Shown piece by piece: positions 11,646 to 22,970 of a stretch of DNA of 64,000 nt. Each line of letters opens with the position of its first letter. Position 1 is the first letter of the stretch. The stretch covers positions 248,001 through 312,000 of the forward strand of contig JADDOH010000328.1 in the NCBI GenBank assembly GCA_016648135.1. The letters are read 5' to 3'. The notes under the pieces are model-generated. The model was not told where the DNA came from and searched no databases. It was given only the letters and a program-made list of their open reading frames with translations. Made by a program: the position numbers and the translations under genes. Source of the stretch: Agrypnia vestita (Eukaryota > Arthropoda > Insecta > Trichoptera > Phryganeidae).

Positions 11646-12985
11646 TTTTGAACCTTCTACAGCAAACGTTTCTTAACTGAACTGGCTACGGCTAATCAGC
11701 TCTAGAAATCTTCCTGCGCAGTTAATCTCCTCTCTAAAATCTACATAGGATTTGTTAATTTTTTTAAGAGGCGTTCTAGTTTATCTGTTAAGATATTGTG
11801 TAGGAGAAAAGGAAGGGAATTATAACTTGCTTTGCATTAAGTCGAGTTTTTAAATTTTCATTACCGTCACCGTAGGCTACCCTCGTCCTTGGCGCACTTA
11901 CCTCATTTCGCTGACATTCATTATTGTTTTTGTTTATTTTTCCGTTACATAAATAAAAACAAGATCCATTCTTTTTAAAACACATGAAAAATGAAGACAT
12001 CTTCTTGTTGAGTTTTTGTTAATGTAACTCAAACATTCCAGGGAATTTCAAAAACTAGAGATAGCGCGTTAAAAATGAAATGACATTATGCAATCTACAG
12101 GTTCTTCATTATTTATTATCTTTAGCGTTCTTCAAAGTTGCTTTGCATGAAAAATTATTTTTCGATTATTCGAGTATTTTCATAATTTTCACGTTGTGTT
12201 GAGGTTTTACAAAAAACATTTCAAAACTTTCTATGATGACGATGATCATGCGATATTTTCTCTAATTTTTGCAATGAAATCACCAAATTCATAGGTGTAT
12301 TATAATATAAATTATCGCAATTAAAAAGCAGTCAACTTCATCGATTGCTTCTACTGGGTTGATAGTAGTATTCCTCGACCAGTAAGTATTTCAGTAAAAC
12401 GAATTTTTCATTGCTGAAAAACATTTAAATGTGTAACGTGCCGTGACTCACAACCGGAGGTAGATTAAGTGGTTTGTGTCTTGGTTAGCTAATTTTTTAA
12501 AATCTGCCGGTCAGAAATTTGAATCTGGGGTGCTTCCAGGTTAATTGAGATTTCTGTGTCAACATTACACTAATACCTATGTGTATGTAACAAATATAAA
12601 AATGTACAACATCGTAAGGGTTAATCGCATTTTCTAAACAATACATAGATACCTATAGTACGTAGATAGGCACCACTTATTTAGCGAAGAAAGATACAAA
12701 ATTTAAATATAAAGACAATTTCTCAAATTTTTAAAATTATTTCTTTAAATTTTGTACACACATTTTTATTCCGTAGACTAAAAATTGTACGATTTTAAGA
12801 CTTTCTCCAGGGTACACCTGGCTACAATATTTTAGAAGAAGTAATGTGTAGAAAGAATGTGTATTTGATTACGCATTTTTATAGATTGTTGCGCGGTGCG
12901 ATCGATAATCCTGAAATTATGCGGAGCATTGGTTTGTATGTTCCTGGTAGTTACTAATAACAGCATCTGCATAAATTGTTGCACA
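11646..12985. other. Unannotated stretch
   Basis: No gene supported. Around 12440-12560 a segment with AAGTGGTTTGTGTC, GGTTAGCTAA and TTTGAATCTGGGG has a faint tRNA-like A-box/B-box spacing and may be an old SINE, but the match is too weak to annotate separately. Confidence 0.35.
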
Positions 12986-12989
12986 TGAG

Positions 12990-13195
12990 TAGCTTGCTGG
13001 TCATGCATGTCGCATCAATATTCTTACTATTTTCAAATTATGCTCTGTGCAAACAAAAATTGTGTGCTATTAAAATAGGACTAACTTACTAGCTAGGAGA
13101 CTAGTTTAGGCAAGTTAGTCCTACTTTAATAGCGTTTAGCTCACTTTGGAAATAGTATGAATGTCGATATAACACGTATTCCGTGTCCATTTTTA
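12990..13195. repeat. Inverted pair of SINE 3' halves
   Basis: The right half (about 13111-13195) reads AAGTTAGTCCTA, TAGCGTTTAGCTCA, TTTGGAAATAGTA and CACGTATTCCGTGTCC. The same blocks make the 3' half of the SINE at 60409-60595. The left half (12990-13078) is the reverse complement of the same sequence (CATCAATATTCTTACTATTTTCAAATTATG in pieces). The two halves meet near 13094. The tRNA-like heads are missing. Confidence 0.6.
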
Positions 13196-14030
13196 AATAT
13201 TTTTTTTCAATATACAGGACCAACCTGCAGATGATTATACCTCTTGGAAAAGCTACTACTGTGCAAAACAATATCTCTTTTAATATTTCTCTGTTCCATG
13301 TCTCTGGAGGGATTTTTCGAAGCAAGATTTTCCTGTTCTTACATATATAATTAATTCTTATAGGTGTTCTTACATATATTGACAAGAGTTCTTACATATA
13401 TTATTAATTTTTATAGGTGGTGTTCTCTCTGTATATTTCTGTAGATTAAATAAATAGAAAGAGTATACTTGAGGATTAATTAAATTTAATAATATGTACA
13501 TTAAATATAAGTTTGTAATGTATACATTATTTAGACTAAATATTTAAAAGCACATCGTCATTCTTAGGGTTTTTTTTTGTGCAAACATTTGTTGTTCTCT
13601 AGATTTATGCGTGTACATGTAAAACACAACGCGAACAGAATTCCTTTCAGCAGCAAAATATCACGCTGGGAGGTGGTGCATTTACAACATTTCATGGTCG
13701 TTAAAGACTAACTCGGCGAGACAATACGATCACGGTTCTAAGAATACCCCAGTTAGCCACATGCTAAATAATTTTTTATCCGTAATGTGGGGACTAACAC
13801 TGGCAGGCAGTCAGTTAGTCAGTCAGTGGGTCAAACTGACAACAATTGTTTTGTATTTTTTTAACACTTCTGTTGTTCCTCAGATTCAGGCCTCAGGCCT
13901 CATACCTGATGAAGAGATTTCGAGGAATATTAATGTACTATTCATATTATGTATCTTATTTGCCTATGAAATATTTTATGTTGTTCCTGCAGTAAGCGAT
14001 GACGTATAAACCTAAAAAATGTGTTTTTAC
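13196..14030. other. Unannotated AT-rich stretch
   Basis: No recognised gene or repeat. There is a duplicated phrase TTCTTACATATAT at 13336, 13369 and 13390. Confidence 0.4.
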
Positions 14031-14033
14031 AGA

Positions 14034-14172
14034 CTCTATTTTTATTCTCTGTATTATGTTACGATCAGCTTTGCATTCATTCCTAATATCTTCATTCTTT
14101 ACTCTATCATACATGGATTTATCACACATACGTCTAAGGGACCATATTTTCCATGCAATCTATTATACTTTC
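14034..14172 (-). repeat. Family P internal fragment
   Basis: This is the block that in the long copy (38613-39121) lies immediately 5' in the coding direction of the WFGHVERMNEE module. On the plus strand it starts at TATTTTTATTCTCTGTATTATG and covers ACGATCAGCTTTGCATTCAT, TCTTTACTCTATCATACATGG and CATACGTCTAAGGGACC. It begins almost exactly where the fragment at 14546-14850 stops, so the two are complementary halves of one element in swapped order. Confidence 0.65.
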
Positions 14173-14329
14173 AAATTTATTTACAAATCTTTTCTCTGCA
14201 TTTTTATTTATAGTGTTTGTGTTGAGTTTGTAGAACTCTATGTATATTTTTACTGAAATTTAAAATAGATTTAGTTTTAATAAATATTATTATTAAGTTC
14301 TGCATGTTAATGTTATTAATAATCTGACT

Positions 14330-14357
14330 AACTAACCATCACGCCGTTTCCCCGCAG
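14330..14357 (-). repeat. Family P tail stub
   Basis: Only the 3' terminal bases remain (plus strand: ACTAACTAACCATCACG, CCGTTTCCCCGCAG) before the foldback at 14358 begins. The foldback may have inserted into, or recombined with, this element. Confidence 0.55.
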
Positions 14358-14545
14358 TGTGTTTAAATTATACAATAATTTATCTATAAAATCGTTTTTT
14401 TTTTTTTTAATATTTAAAAGTTATGTTACATTCATTACCTGTGTTCGATCTTTATGAACAGAATATGACTGAACACATAACTACCCTCTCCCACACTTTG
14501 CCATAGTGCACGTTCTACTAAAATATTGTATTGACTGACAAACTT

Positions 14546-14850
14546 ACTTACTTACTTACCATCACGCCGTTTCCCCGTGGGAGTAGGCAGAGCGGATTGA
14601 ACGCCACACTATTCTATCCTGGCGTACAACTCTCGCCTCATCCACATTCATACATCTTCGCATGCAAGCTCGCCGGTTGTTGAGGCTCCTAACGTGCCCA
14701 TCTTCCAGTATCTGGTTAATCTGGTCATGCCACGTCTTCCGCGGTCGCCCTCTCTTTCTGGCGCCATCAACACTTGCATTATATATTTTTCTTACCATTC
14801 TTTCTCCATTCATTCGCTCAACATGCCCAAACCATCTGAGCGACCCTTTG
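14546..14850 (-). repeat. Family P non-LTR retrotransposon 3' end
   Basis: The minus strand encodes the terminal module intact from ERMNGERMVRKIY through GARKRGRPRKTWHDQINQI, NNRRACMRRCMNVDEAR and VWRSIRSAYSHGETA to a stop. The tail is GGTAAGTAAGTAAGT. It is truncated 5' just upstream of the GHVER motif. It shows what the family's intact C-terminus looks like, and it sits inside the foldback at 14358-15185. Confidence 0.75.
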
Positions 14851-15036
14851 ATATTGGAACATTGAGTATGTAAGTTGTGTCAAAGTCACAGATACAATAT
14901 TTTAGTAGAACGTGCACAATGGAAAGGTGTGGGAGAAGATAGTTATGTGTTCAGTTATATTCTGTTCATAAAGATCACACACAGGTAACATGAAACATAA
15001 CTTTTAAATAAATTTATTATTTATTATTTATTTTAT

Positions 15037-15068
15037 TAGATGAAGAAGCCATTGGCTTTGAAACATGT
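15037..15068 (+). ncRNA. Hammerhead-like core, 15.0 kb
   Basis: A degraded box TAGATGA (15037-15043; consensus CTGATGA) is followed by a 5-bp stem II, AAGCC/GGCTT around an ATT loop, then GAAAC at 15060-15064 and ATGTTGA. Stem II and GAAAC match the copy at 28.2 kb exactly, but the first box has two changes. Activity is unlikely from this copy. Confidence 0.35.
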
Positions 15069-15185
15069 TGATTTTTTTCAATAAATAAGTGGTTTAAACA
15101 AAGTTAATTTATATTAATTATATTAATTAAAAAAATTCAATTTTATTATCCACTAAATATATAAATTATTGTATAATTTAAACAT

Positions 15186-17185
15186 TATTATGTATAGACA
15201 ACGCTTATATGACGCGATATTACAATAAAATTCATATGGCGCGTTATAACGAGAAGTTCGTAAAGCACGTTATAAATACACTATTATAGTGTATAGTGTA
15301 TACTAATATAGTGCGTTCATCTGGCGCCTTGCACTTGATATTGCTCTTATATTATTATTGAATCCCTACATACCTACATAATGATAAATGTGAACATAAA
15401 TAAACACGACGAGAAACGACCACCAAGTGACTGAAGTACCATAATGATGAGAAAGGACGCAATAAACAAAATAAAATAATATAATTCGCTCTTCAAAGCA
15501 GAGTAATGGCGAATGTTGTAATCCTTGTTTACCGCGGTGTCATTTTCCCTCGATTTCCCCACTTTTCTTGTCCCCTCCACATCTTCCTGCTAAATTAGCC
15601 AAAGGGAAACCCGACAAAGCGTGCCCCGGTCACCATCCGTTTTATAAAAAATGCTGAAACCGGGCGTTTTGAAAAAAAATATAATTGGATTTAATTTCTT
15701 TTGAATGCTTATTGGTGTATCGAGATACTGCATTCATGTTGTTAAAATAAAATCATCGCTGTTGATAGAAGTAGAAAAATATTTTTTTTTATTAGCCGGT
15801 TTTAGTGATTTTTTAATACAAAAAATAAGCCTTATAAAATAGTTAGTAACAATATGAAGTGAAGTATCAAAGATGATACTTAATAAATCAAATAGTTTAT
15901 ATTTCATCTTAAATTATGTATTTATTTGTTAATCACAATAAAGTTATAGCATTTCATATTTTTAATTGCAAAATAATGTTTTTGTTAGAGTACTTAAAAA
16001 AGAAAGCGTATATAAATTTAAGTTATCTCAGAATTAAAAAAATTAATTAATTTTAGAATTTATTATCTCAGAAATGGCGGACCATACAAGAACCGAAGGT
16101 CGTCATTTCGATAGTGATAGATATCTTATAAAATCTAGCGATTAATTGTAATTTATATTTAAACAACTTCAATTACTTCCAATCTTCTGCGTTTAGTGAC
16201 CACGTCTCTACACCCACCCGACTCTTATCCTTAAGTCGCAAGTTAAGCTTTAGTAATATTACTGAAGAAGAATAATTATAATTATTGCAAATAAGAAATA
16301 GTGAAAATAAAATATTTTTTTTTATAATTTAAAATGGCCTTTCACAAAGTTGCCCACAAAAATTTCGAAAATTTTAATAATGTATATAAATAAATTTCAT
16401 ATATTATATACTATATTTACCACATTACCTAGTTCAAAACATGTGGCACATATTTGTGTATTGAATTCAGTTCATTAGTTTGATTTCGCGTTTGCAGGTG
16501 ATGCATCGATAGATAAAATCAATTCTTTCTGATGTAACTGTATATATGGAGTCGATTTGAAAAAAACCCTGAAAATTGGTCACCCGAGGAATCAGTTTGT
16601 AAGAAGAGGGGAAGGAGAATAAAGTCTCAAGAAAGGGTGGGTCTTGTTAACCGGTACCACATCCTCAAGGGTGCAGCCAAGAATAAAATGTATAAGAATA
16701 AATAAATAATATTTTTATATAAATATGACGATTAATCAAGTAGATATTTAATTTTGTGCTGTTTACAAATTTTCATTATAACTCGCGTGGTACGCGATTA
16801 AGAAGACGTTTTGAAAAAGAACATATGTACAATTATTAATTGTATCCATGCCGGTTAAATTAAAATGCCGGATGCACCGAAGAAGCACTCAATACATTTC
16901 TTTGAAGTTTAAGAAAATGTCACAAATATATTCAAATACTCGTTCATTAATTAGGCCTAATCAAGTTGTAAATATTTATATTTGATACATTTTTTTATAT
17001 TGTATATTCTATTCCAATATATTCTATCTTTATAAAATGTATTTTAATGCGAACCCCTTTTAATAATGTTGGTAATTTTGTACTGTTTCTTGTATTATTA
17101 TATTGTATTGTTGAATTTTATTTGAGTTTTTAAGATTTACTTATTTAATTCATATGTATATATTCTGGTGCTTATAATTTACAAT
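15186..17185. other. Unannotated AT-rich stretch
   Basis: No gene or clear repeat. A GC-richer block lies at about 15590-15670. The remainder is AT-rich with many short A and T runs. Confidence 0.45.
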
Positions 17186-17188
17186 TTA

Positions 17189-17248
17189 TATATATGTATA
17201 TATATATAATATATATATATATATATCTATATATATATATATATATTT
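17189..17248. repeat. (AT)n microsatellite
   Basis: Nearly pure alternating TA with a few interruptions (for example at the CTATATATAT break near 17228). Confidence 0.9.
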
Positions 17249-17520
17249 CAAGGATATTGATGTTAGTAAGCTAGCAATTTTTTAATATCAGCTCTCAGCG
17301 TACAATTGCAAAACCAACCGATACTATACACAACACTCTGGACAAGATTAATAATACTGTAGGGAAAGGCATCCATGAATAAGCACATATTTAAAAAATG
17401 AAATAAAAGATATATCGGGACAACAATTATTAGATATCGTATTATTCACATTTTAATTCACGTTTAAGATTTACGGAATAAAATGTGTGAATCATTTTAC
17501 CTTAAATTTTTTAAAAGATT

Positions 17521-17660
17521 CAACAACCGAATAGCATATATGGGAAGATGTATGTAAGTGGATGAGGCAAGAGTAGTGTGCCATGTGCCATGCAAGAGAG
17601 TGTGGCGTTCTATCCTCTCTGTATAATAATGCGGGGATGCGGCTTAAGGATTAGTTAAAT
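17521..17660 (+). repeat. Family P 3' end, plus-strand relic
   Basis: GAAGATGTATGTAAGTGGATGAGGC, GAGAGTGTGGCGTTCTATCC and TCTCTGTATAATAATGCGGGGATGCGG follow the order of the family P terminus (RRCMNVDEA... VWRS...). It is strongly decayed and has no tail repeat beyond GGATTAGTTA. Confidence 0.55.
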
Positions 17661-18430
17661 ATTTTGGCACGGTGTCGTGGATAATCTGCTGCACAATTAA
17701 TCCGTACCAAAGAATCTAATGTATGTGCATTTTCCTAATTTTGTATATTTGCTTAAATATTTTTTTCTTGTCACCATGGTATGATTAAGGAACATCTCTG
17801 AAGAACTGCAACAAAGCAATTGCGCTATGTTAAGATTTATAAATTTTTCAGACTCGTTGTTATAAGTAGGTAGTCATTCGCAAATGATACAACTATTATT
17901 CTATTTTCAAAAAGGCTATCATCTCTATAATGAATCCCGGCATTTTTTCATTAAAAATTAATATATTATATAAGAATTAATTCTTCCAGCTACACCCCTG
18001 ACGTTCTTAAGAAGTAACGGAAGCACGAAGTCGGAACAGACCTTTCCTCAAGGCGGCGTGATTTTAATAAGCTTTAACACCCACTTAACGGGAAGGACGG
18101 AGCAGGGGAGGACTGATTAACGGAATTATTGTCGGCACTTAACGGTCTCGGCCACGGCTTTAGCGCTACGCGGATTTTTGTATAACATGTGACTTATTTT
18201 GTATACATTCCGTGGACTTAACTTAAATGTTAACATCAAATAATCGTTAGATGAGTAAATAAAATGTGAAAACTTTAAACATTAAATTTATCATTAATAA
18301 AATACTGAATTGTGAGTGTTGTTTTTATTACTACGTATTGATGTTGCGACGATGGGTTTAATTATGTGTAAATATATTTGTAATAAATAGCTATTGTAAA
18401 AAAATATGAGTATGTAATTTAATTTTTTAT
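17661..18430. other. Unannotated, with GC-rich island at about 18000-18180
   Basis: The island contains AACGGGAAGGACGG, CAGGGGAGGACTG and CACTTAACGGTCTCGG. No frame is open over it. It resembles the other isolated GC-rich blocks of this window and may be a conserved non-coding element. Nothing else is seen. Confidence 0.35.
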
Positions 18431-18439
18431 TGGGTTCAT

Positions 18440-18610
18440 GGGACTCGAATGTTCATAACCCAGTCCCCATATAGCGCCATCCATCTTCTGATATCGCCAC
18501 TGTGATGCAGTCTGCTGGGCATTTCCTTACCTCTTGCAGATCGATGTCTTAATTGATCTTGTTCTTCCCTTTGATCTCAATCCTGTTGGCTAGAATATGA
18601 CGGCTTTGTG
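18440..18610 (-). repeat. Unassigned retroelement-like fragment, pair with 39218-39430
   Basis: Both segments share in order the phrases CCAGTC, CCTTACCTCTTGCAG or CCCTATCTCTTGCAG, TGTT(T)TAAT, CTTCCCTTTGATCTCAATCC or CCCTTGGTCTCGATCC, GTTGG, and GGCTTTGTGCATG or GGCTCTGTGCATG. They are copies of one element, probably the 3' coding end of a non-LTR retrotransposon on the minus strand. Confidence 0.45.
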
Positions 18611-18689
18611 CATGTGCATTCGTTCCAGAAAAAACTTGGTTGCCCCAATTTTTCGAAAATTATATTTTAATGCAGAAACGTGCATCGTA

Positions 18690-19200
18690 AAATAACAGAC
18701 ACAACGAAGTCCAATTTTATATATTCCTACATAACTTTTTCGGTCAATTTTGAATAGAAAATATTATTTACACTTTCGCCGACGAAATGCCGACGGTTAC
18801 GCAATATGCGACATCAAAGTTTGGATTTTTTTCAAATTCTTTCTGTAAAATGTTTGGCTATAATTCCAGGACGTAACCTATATAGAATATTAAAAATTCA
18901 TTTTTTATACAACTAAAATAAAATGACAAAAACCCAAAAAAAAATCAATTTACTGCAAGTTTTCGGTAATTTTATTTGAATTGTTTCAGTGAATGAATTT
19001 TAATTTTCCGATTTAAATTACTTTCATAATCTAGCGTTTTACAATAGATAACCTATAAATATTTAAAAATGCGAAAATTTTGATGTTGCTTAACTCCGTA
19101 ACTGCCGAGATTTCATCCAATATGTAAATAATATTTTCTATTCAAAATTGAATGAAGAAGATTCCCTCGCAGTTTTTGCTACTAGCTACGAGACATCCTG
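18690..19200. mobile_element. Possible foldback element with decayed arms
   Basis: A 29-bp inverted repeat (CAATTTTGAATAGAAAATATTATTTACA at about 18743 and its reverse complement at about 19124) encloses further weakly paired blocks: GACATCAAAGTTT at 18810 with AATTTTGATGTTGC at 19075. Arms have diverged by indels and the ends are not defined. Confidence 0.45.
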
Positions 19201-19493
19201 TTTAACTTATTGTATTGTCCTTTACTTAATTTAACAATGTATGGTCAGCGTGACGCAACAAGTTTATAGGTAACTTTACCTATTTTTTGACTGGTAATCG
19301 CTGGTGTATTTTAAAATAAATCTTACAGTTTAACAATAATTATTGTTACAATAGAATACCAATTACAATATCACAACAAAAATTCAGCTCATCACAAATA
19401 GATACCTAAGAATTCTTCAGTATGCCTAAAATATTATTTATATAATTAACCAGAAATTACTTTGTATGTATATACCATTATTTTGTTAAATTA

Positions 19494-19528
19494 TCAACGT
19501 GTTTCGAGGGTAATTGCCCCTTCACCAG
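19494..19528 (-). ncRNA. Hammerhead-like core, 19.5 kb
   Basis: On the minus strand: CTGGTGA (one change from CTGATGA), stem II GGGG/CCCTC around CAATTA, then GAAAC (19505-19501) and ACGTTGA. The A-to-G change in the conserved box would be expected to impair catalysis in a true hammerhead. Confidence 0.4.
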
Positions 19529-19765
19529 GATACAACGAATACTAAAAATTAAAAATCTATGTATAACTATGTGGCTATGCATAATCTATGGCCCGAATAC
19601 AGAGTCAATACTTAATAATGTAAAGGATTAAAGGTTTTTTAAATTTTTTATTTATTTACGCGATTAAAAAGTAATTTGCAGTACAAATTTACACTTTTAA
19701 GGCGTACTTTAACCTTTAAATCATTTAAATATTGACTCTGTATTCGGACCTCTGTATTATGGTCC

Positions 19766-19800
19766 CTGATAAAGGGACCATTGGCCCCGAAACATGGTGA
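19766..19800 (+). ncRNA. Hammerhead-like core, 19.8 kb
   Basis: CTGATAA (19766-19772, one change), stem II GGG.CC/GG.CCC around ATT, and GAAAC at 19789-19793, then ATGGTGA. It is the right partner of the core at 19494-19528. Confidence 0.4.
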
Positions 19801-19870
19801 TATTGGAACAAAATTAATTGTTAATATAAAGCATATTCATGTAAATTATGTTAATAATGTAACCACAAAG

Positions 19871-20985
19871 AAGTTAAATGTTTATTTTTCTTTTATTGTT
19901 TTCTTTGAAGCCATAAAGTAGACTTACTGGTTATAATTTTTTAATTTAATTTCAATGTATACTTCATTCGGGAACAACTGTCTATTTCGAAAAAATTTCA
20001 AATTATAATAATTTCGTTATCTCTCCGTAAGTCTGTAACTTGTAAATAAATACTATAAAAAATTTAATAATGCTGTCACTTTTAACGGGTTACAGCTTGT
20101 AAATAAATTAATGTAAGAATGGAAAATCATTTCGATTTTTATTTAAAAAATATTTTAAGGGTAATGCTACGGTGAATATAACACTTTATATTAATGGGAG
20201 GACTTGAATTTTGTTTTAAAGAAACATGATTATTTATTCCGTTCGCGAGCCGCGGCGTGCGGCGGAGCCAGCGCGGACAGCAGCCACCTCAGGGAAAATT
20301 ACATCCAATGTCTGTGCCCCGCAGAGGGGCCCGCGCGCCCCCGAGCCGCCCGCCGAGGAAATGCAAAGTATTGGGAATTCACGGCACAGCTCGGCCTGAG
20401 TGGTTTGTCGGAGGAATATTTCAATGCTCGTCATAAATATTAATGGAGGAAATAAAATAAATCAACCGGGTCCGTAAGGTGGCTCCTGGCGAGCAGGAAT
20501 TTGCGTCTCGGCGATTTTCAAGCGAACTTGATGCGTGGCGTTTTGAAAATATACGCTGCACGTATATCATCTTGTAGCATAGATGTAACGTATCTGACTG
20601 ATGAATGAGAGTGATAGACGGCATGGAAGAAAGAGAGAGCAAATGTTACAAAGCAAGAGGCGCCATTTTGCGGACTCTCGTTACATAGTCACCGCGACAT
20701 GAACATTAATCCTATTGTACTATAACCGAACTATTGTCACTTGTCAATAAAACAACGATTTTATGTAATTTTGCAGCAAAGTACTATATAAGGATATGTT
20801 CTGAAAACTATAATATCTGTGTTCACGATAAAAAAATAGAAATAAAAATAACTTGGCACAGTATATGCGAATACGAATAATACCAACAACAGAAAACAAT
20901 GCAATATTTTCTTGAAATAAGTAAACGATGAACCTGATAGTTTCTTTTATTGCATTATAAGAAGGGATGTTTTTGGATTAAAGAC
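19871..20985. other. Unannotated, with GC-rich island at about 20230-20400
   Basis: The island is very GC-rich (GAGCCGCGGCGTGCGG, GGGGCCCGCGCGCCCC) in a region that is otherwise AT-rich. It has a short open frame on each strand, so coding is not supported. It is a candidate conserved regulatory element or CpG-rich block. The rest holds nothing recognised. Confidence 0.35.
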
Positions 20986-20989
20986 GGGC

Positions 20990-21080
20990 GTAAGTTCCGC
21001 GGTCACCCAATTAATACTTTTATACAGGCTTTCCCACATAAATAGATTAGTCTCTGTGTCTCTGACATTTATAATAATTT
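20990..21080. repeat. MITE family A, right-end fragment
   Basis: CACCCAATTAATACTTTTATACAGG, CCACATAAATAGATTAG, TCTCTGTGTCTCTGACATTTATAATAATT matches the right end of 6743-7129 block by block. Confidence 0.6.
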
Positions 21081-21139
21081 ATCTTTATTAAATAATGTTT
21101 TCTTCAAAAAGAGCAAAACGATTTTATGGTGAAATTATT

Positions 21140-21225
21140 AATATAATTAATAAAAATGTTCTTTGTTTTCACCACTTATATATATTAAAAATATCAACAT
21201 GTTTCAGGGCTAACGGGAATAGTAA
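21140..21225 (-). repeat. Tail of a hammerhead-type repeat, minus strand
   Basis: The minus strand reads CCCTGAAACATGTTGATATT followed by ATATAAGTGGTGAAAACAAAG, the same layout as the repeats at 28.2 and 50.8 kb (GAAACATGTTGA, then AATAA.GTGGT, then CAAAG). The CTGATGA box is not preserved. Confidence 0.45.
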
Positions 21226-21885
21226 TAGTGTAGACACCAAAAATATAAAAAAAATAACATACGGGAAATGAATAATAATTTTGTACTAACATGAAATTTT
21301 TTTAATGATTAATGAACTATTTTTAAAAAGGACCTGGTTATTTATAATTTCAATTTATTATTGACACTTTTTCTTATTTCCAAGATTTCTAAGTTATCAA
21401 ACTGTAATCCTGTATAATTTGTTTGCAAAAATTTTAAACCCTTATAATACCAAAGGAATGGTCCATAACTAGAAGCTGATTCGCAAATTCAGAATAATTA
21501 TTGCAACTTAAGTGTTTCTTAACTCTAACATCAAAATTTCTACACATTTTTCAAAAATAAAATAATTACAATCATTACAAATGAATTTATAAACACCCGA
21601 TTTTTTTAAAGAATCATCCTTCTCCTTATTTTTTTATACGTTTTTTAAAATTTATTATTATTATAGAAAACCGGTTGAATAGATTTGGAATTTTTTTAAC
21701 TATTGAATTTAAATTTGATTTTTTATAAATACGATTTTTCTCCAATGCTTTTCAATTGTAAAAAAAGATTTTATAAACTTCTTATACCTACTTTTTATTT
21801 AACATGTTATCTATTAATTTTGTATCAAAACCTTATTTTGTATTAAAAATTATTTGTAATTTGAAAGACTATTATTTACCTTCAA

Positions 21886-21955
21886 TCCTCTCTGCCTACC
21901 CCCGCGGGGAAACGGCCTGATGGTTAGATAGTTAGTTAGTTAGTTAGAAATGTGA
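21886..21955 (+). repeat. Family P 3' tail with (TTAG)n
   Basis: TCCTCTCTGCCTACCCCCG, CGGGGAAACGGCCTGATGG and then GTTAGTTAGTTAGTTAG. It gives the clearest view of the tail repeat of this family on the plus strand. Confidence 0.7.
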
Positions 21956-22049
21956 ATAATCTTTGACCAAAGGTAGATTTCATTCATGAAACTATTATAA
22001 TATTTTTTGTATTTGTTAATTGTCTATAGGTACTTCGATTTTTAATTGT

Positions 22050-22170
22050 AAGTATATATTATGATGTATCCTGATGATTATTGGCCCTGAAATATGTTGA
22101 TAATTCAATAAATTATTGTTTTATATAAAGCGTTTTATTGTTAATTACATATTTATTTACTTATACTGAA
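22050..22170 (+). repeat. Hammerhead-type repeat, 22.1 kb
   Basis: An exact CTGATGA (22071-22077) is followed after a collapsed stem II by GAAAT (22089-22093) and ATGTTGATAATTC, then AATAAATTATTG. The box is perfect but stem II has been shortened and GAAAC has become GAAAT, so it is a relic. Confidence 0.4.
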
Positions 22171-22201
22171 CTTAAATACACTTATGAAAGGAAAAAATCC
22201 A

Positions 22202-22970
22202 CGCATTAATAATAATATTATAATAATAATATTGGATTATTTATATAGCGCCATTTTTGTGAAAATTTCACCTCAAGGGCGCTTTACACACAAAAAACTC
22301 TTACATACTAAAATCATAGAATCACAAAATGAAAAAGAAAAGAGAAAGAAAAACAGTTCAAAACATAAAATAGTAAAAAAAAAAAAAAACAACGTTAAAA
22401 ACAACAATATTAAAAAGGTTCTGGGAAAGATTTTGTAAACAAGTGCGTTTTAAGTCTTTTCTTAAATAAAGTCTCTGAATCCGTGTTTCTTATCAGGGAG
22501 GGCAAAGAGTTCCACGCTTTGGGACCCGCCACCGCAAATGCCCGTTCGCTGAACCTAGTTTTCTGGAACTGACTTGCCGGTTCCACAATCCTTCCCACCG
22601 CTGAAGTAGACGCTGACCTAAGAGTTTGACGTCTCCCATTTATGTTGTCTGGAATACAGAGCTCCTGAAGATACAGAGGCGCCATGTTATGAGTTGCCTT
22701 GTACATCAACCAACACAGTTTGAACTCTACTCTTTCAGGAAAACGAAGCCAGTGCAATTCTCGCAGAAGGGATGTTATGTGCGAGAATTTTGACGTTCCA
22801 TATATGATCCGTGCTGCAGCGTTTAGAACAGATTGTAGTCTATCGAGCTGAAACATCGGTAGGCCAGCGTAGATACCATTGCAGTAGTCCACACGTGATA
22901 CAACAAATGCATTAATGAGTAAGTATAAACCTGTGATGAGATGAGTAGCTTTACAACAAAATGAGGACAA
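22202..22970 (-). pseudogene. CR1/L2-type non-LTR retrotransposon 3' end, copy 1
   Basis: The minus strand encodes the post-catalytic C-terminal part of a reverse transcriptase ORF: SRVDYCNGIYAGLP, LQSVLNAAARIIYG, LHWLRFPERVEFKLC, MAPLYLQELC and RFSERAFAVAGPKAWNSLP to a stop at about 22438. The 3' UTR has GTAAAGCGCCCTTGAGG and ends in ATT/AAT repeats. The catalytic domain is missing (5' truncation near 22930-22970), so it is a dead insertion. It is almost identical to the copy at 24473-25026 and related to that at 53105-53950. This motif set is typical of CR1/L2-group elements; the clade is from pattern memory. Confidence 0.75.

Larger units (their letters stand above)
14358..15185. mobile_element. 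Foldback element enclosing a family P fragment
   Basis: Outer arms: GTTTAAATTATACAATAATT (about 14361) pairs with the reverse complement ending at 15182. Inner arms: 14408-14536 pairs with 14884-15008 through AAAAGTTATGTT, ACCTGTGT, GATCTTTATGAACAGAATAT, GAACACATAACTA and GTGCACGTTCTACTAAAATA. Between the inner arms lies a family P 3' end (14546-14850). The right side (15037-15122) carries a hammerhead-like core and the same 60-bp tail as the inverted repeat at 28078-28264. Confidence 0.65.
19440..19870. repeat. Inverted pair of hammerhead-bearing arms
   Basis: The left arm (minus-oriented, about 19460-19612) and right arm (plus-oriented, about 19731-19865) meet through ATACAGAGTCAATA/TATTGACTCTGTAT and AAGGTTTTT... 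pieces. Each arm carries a hammerhead-like core followed outward by a GTTGATAA or GGTGATAT block. The arms are well diverged, suggesting age. Confidence 0.5.
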
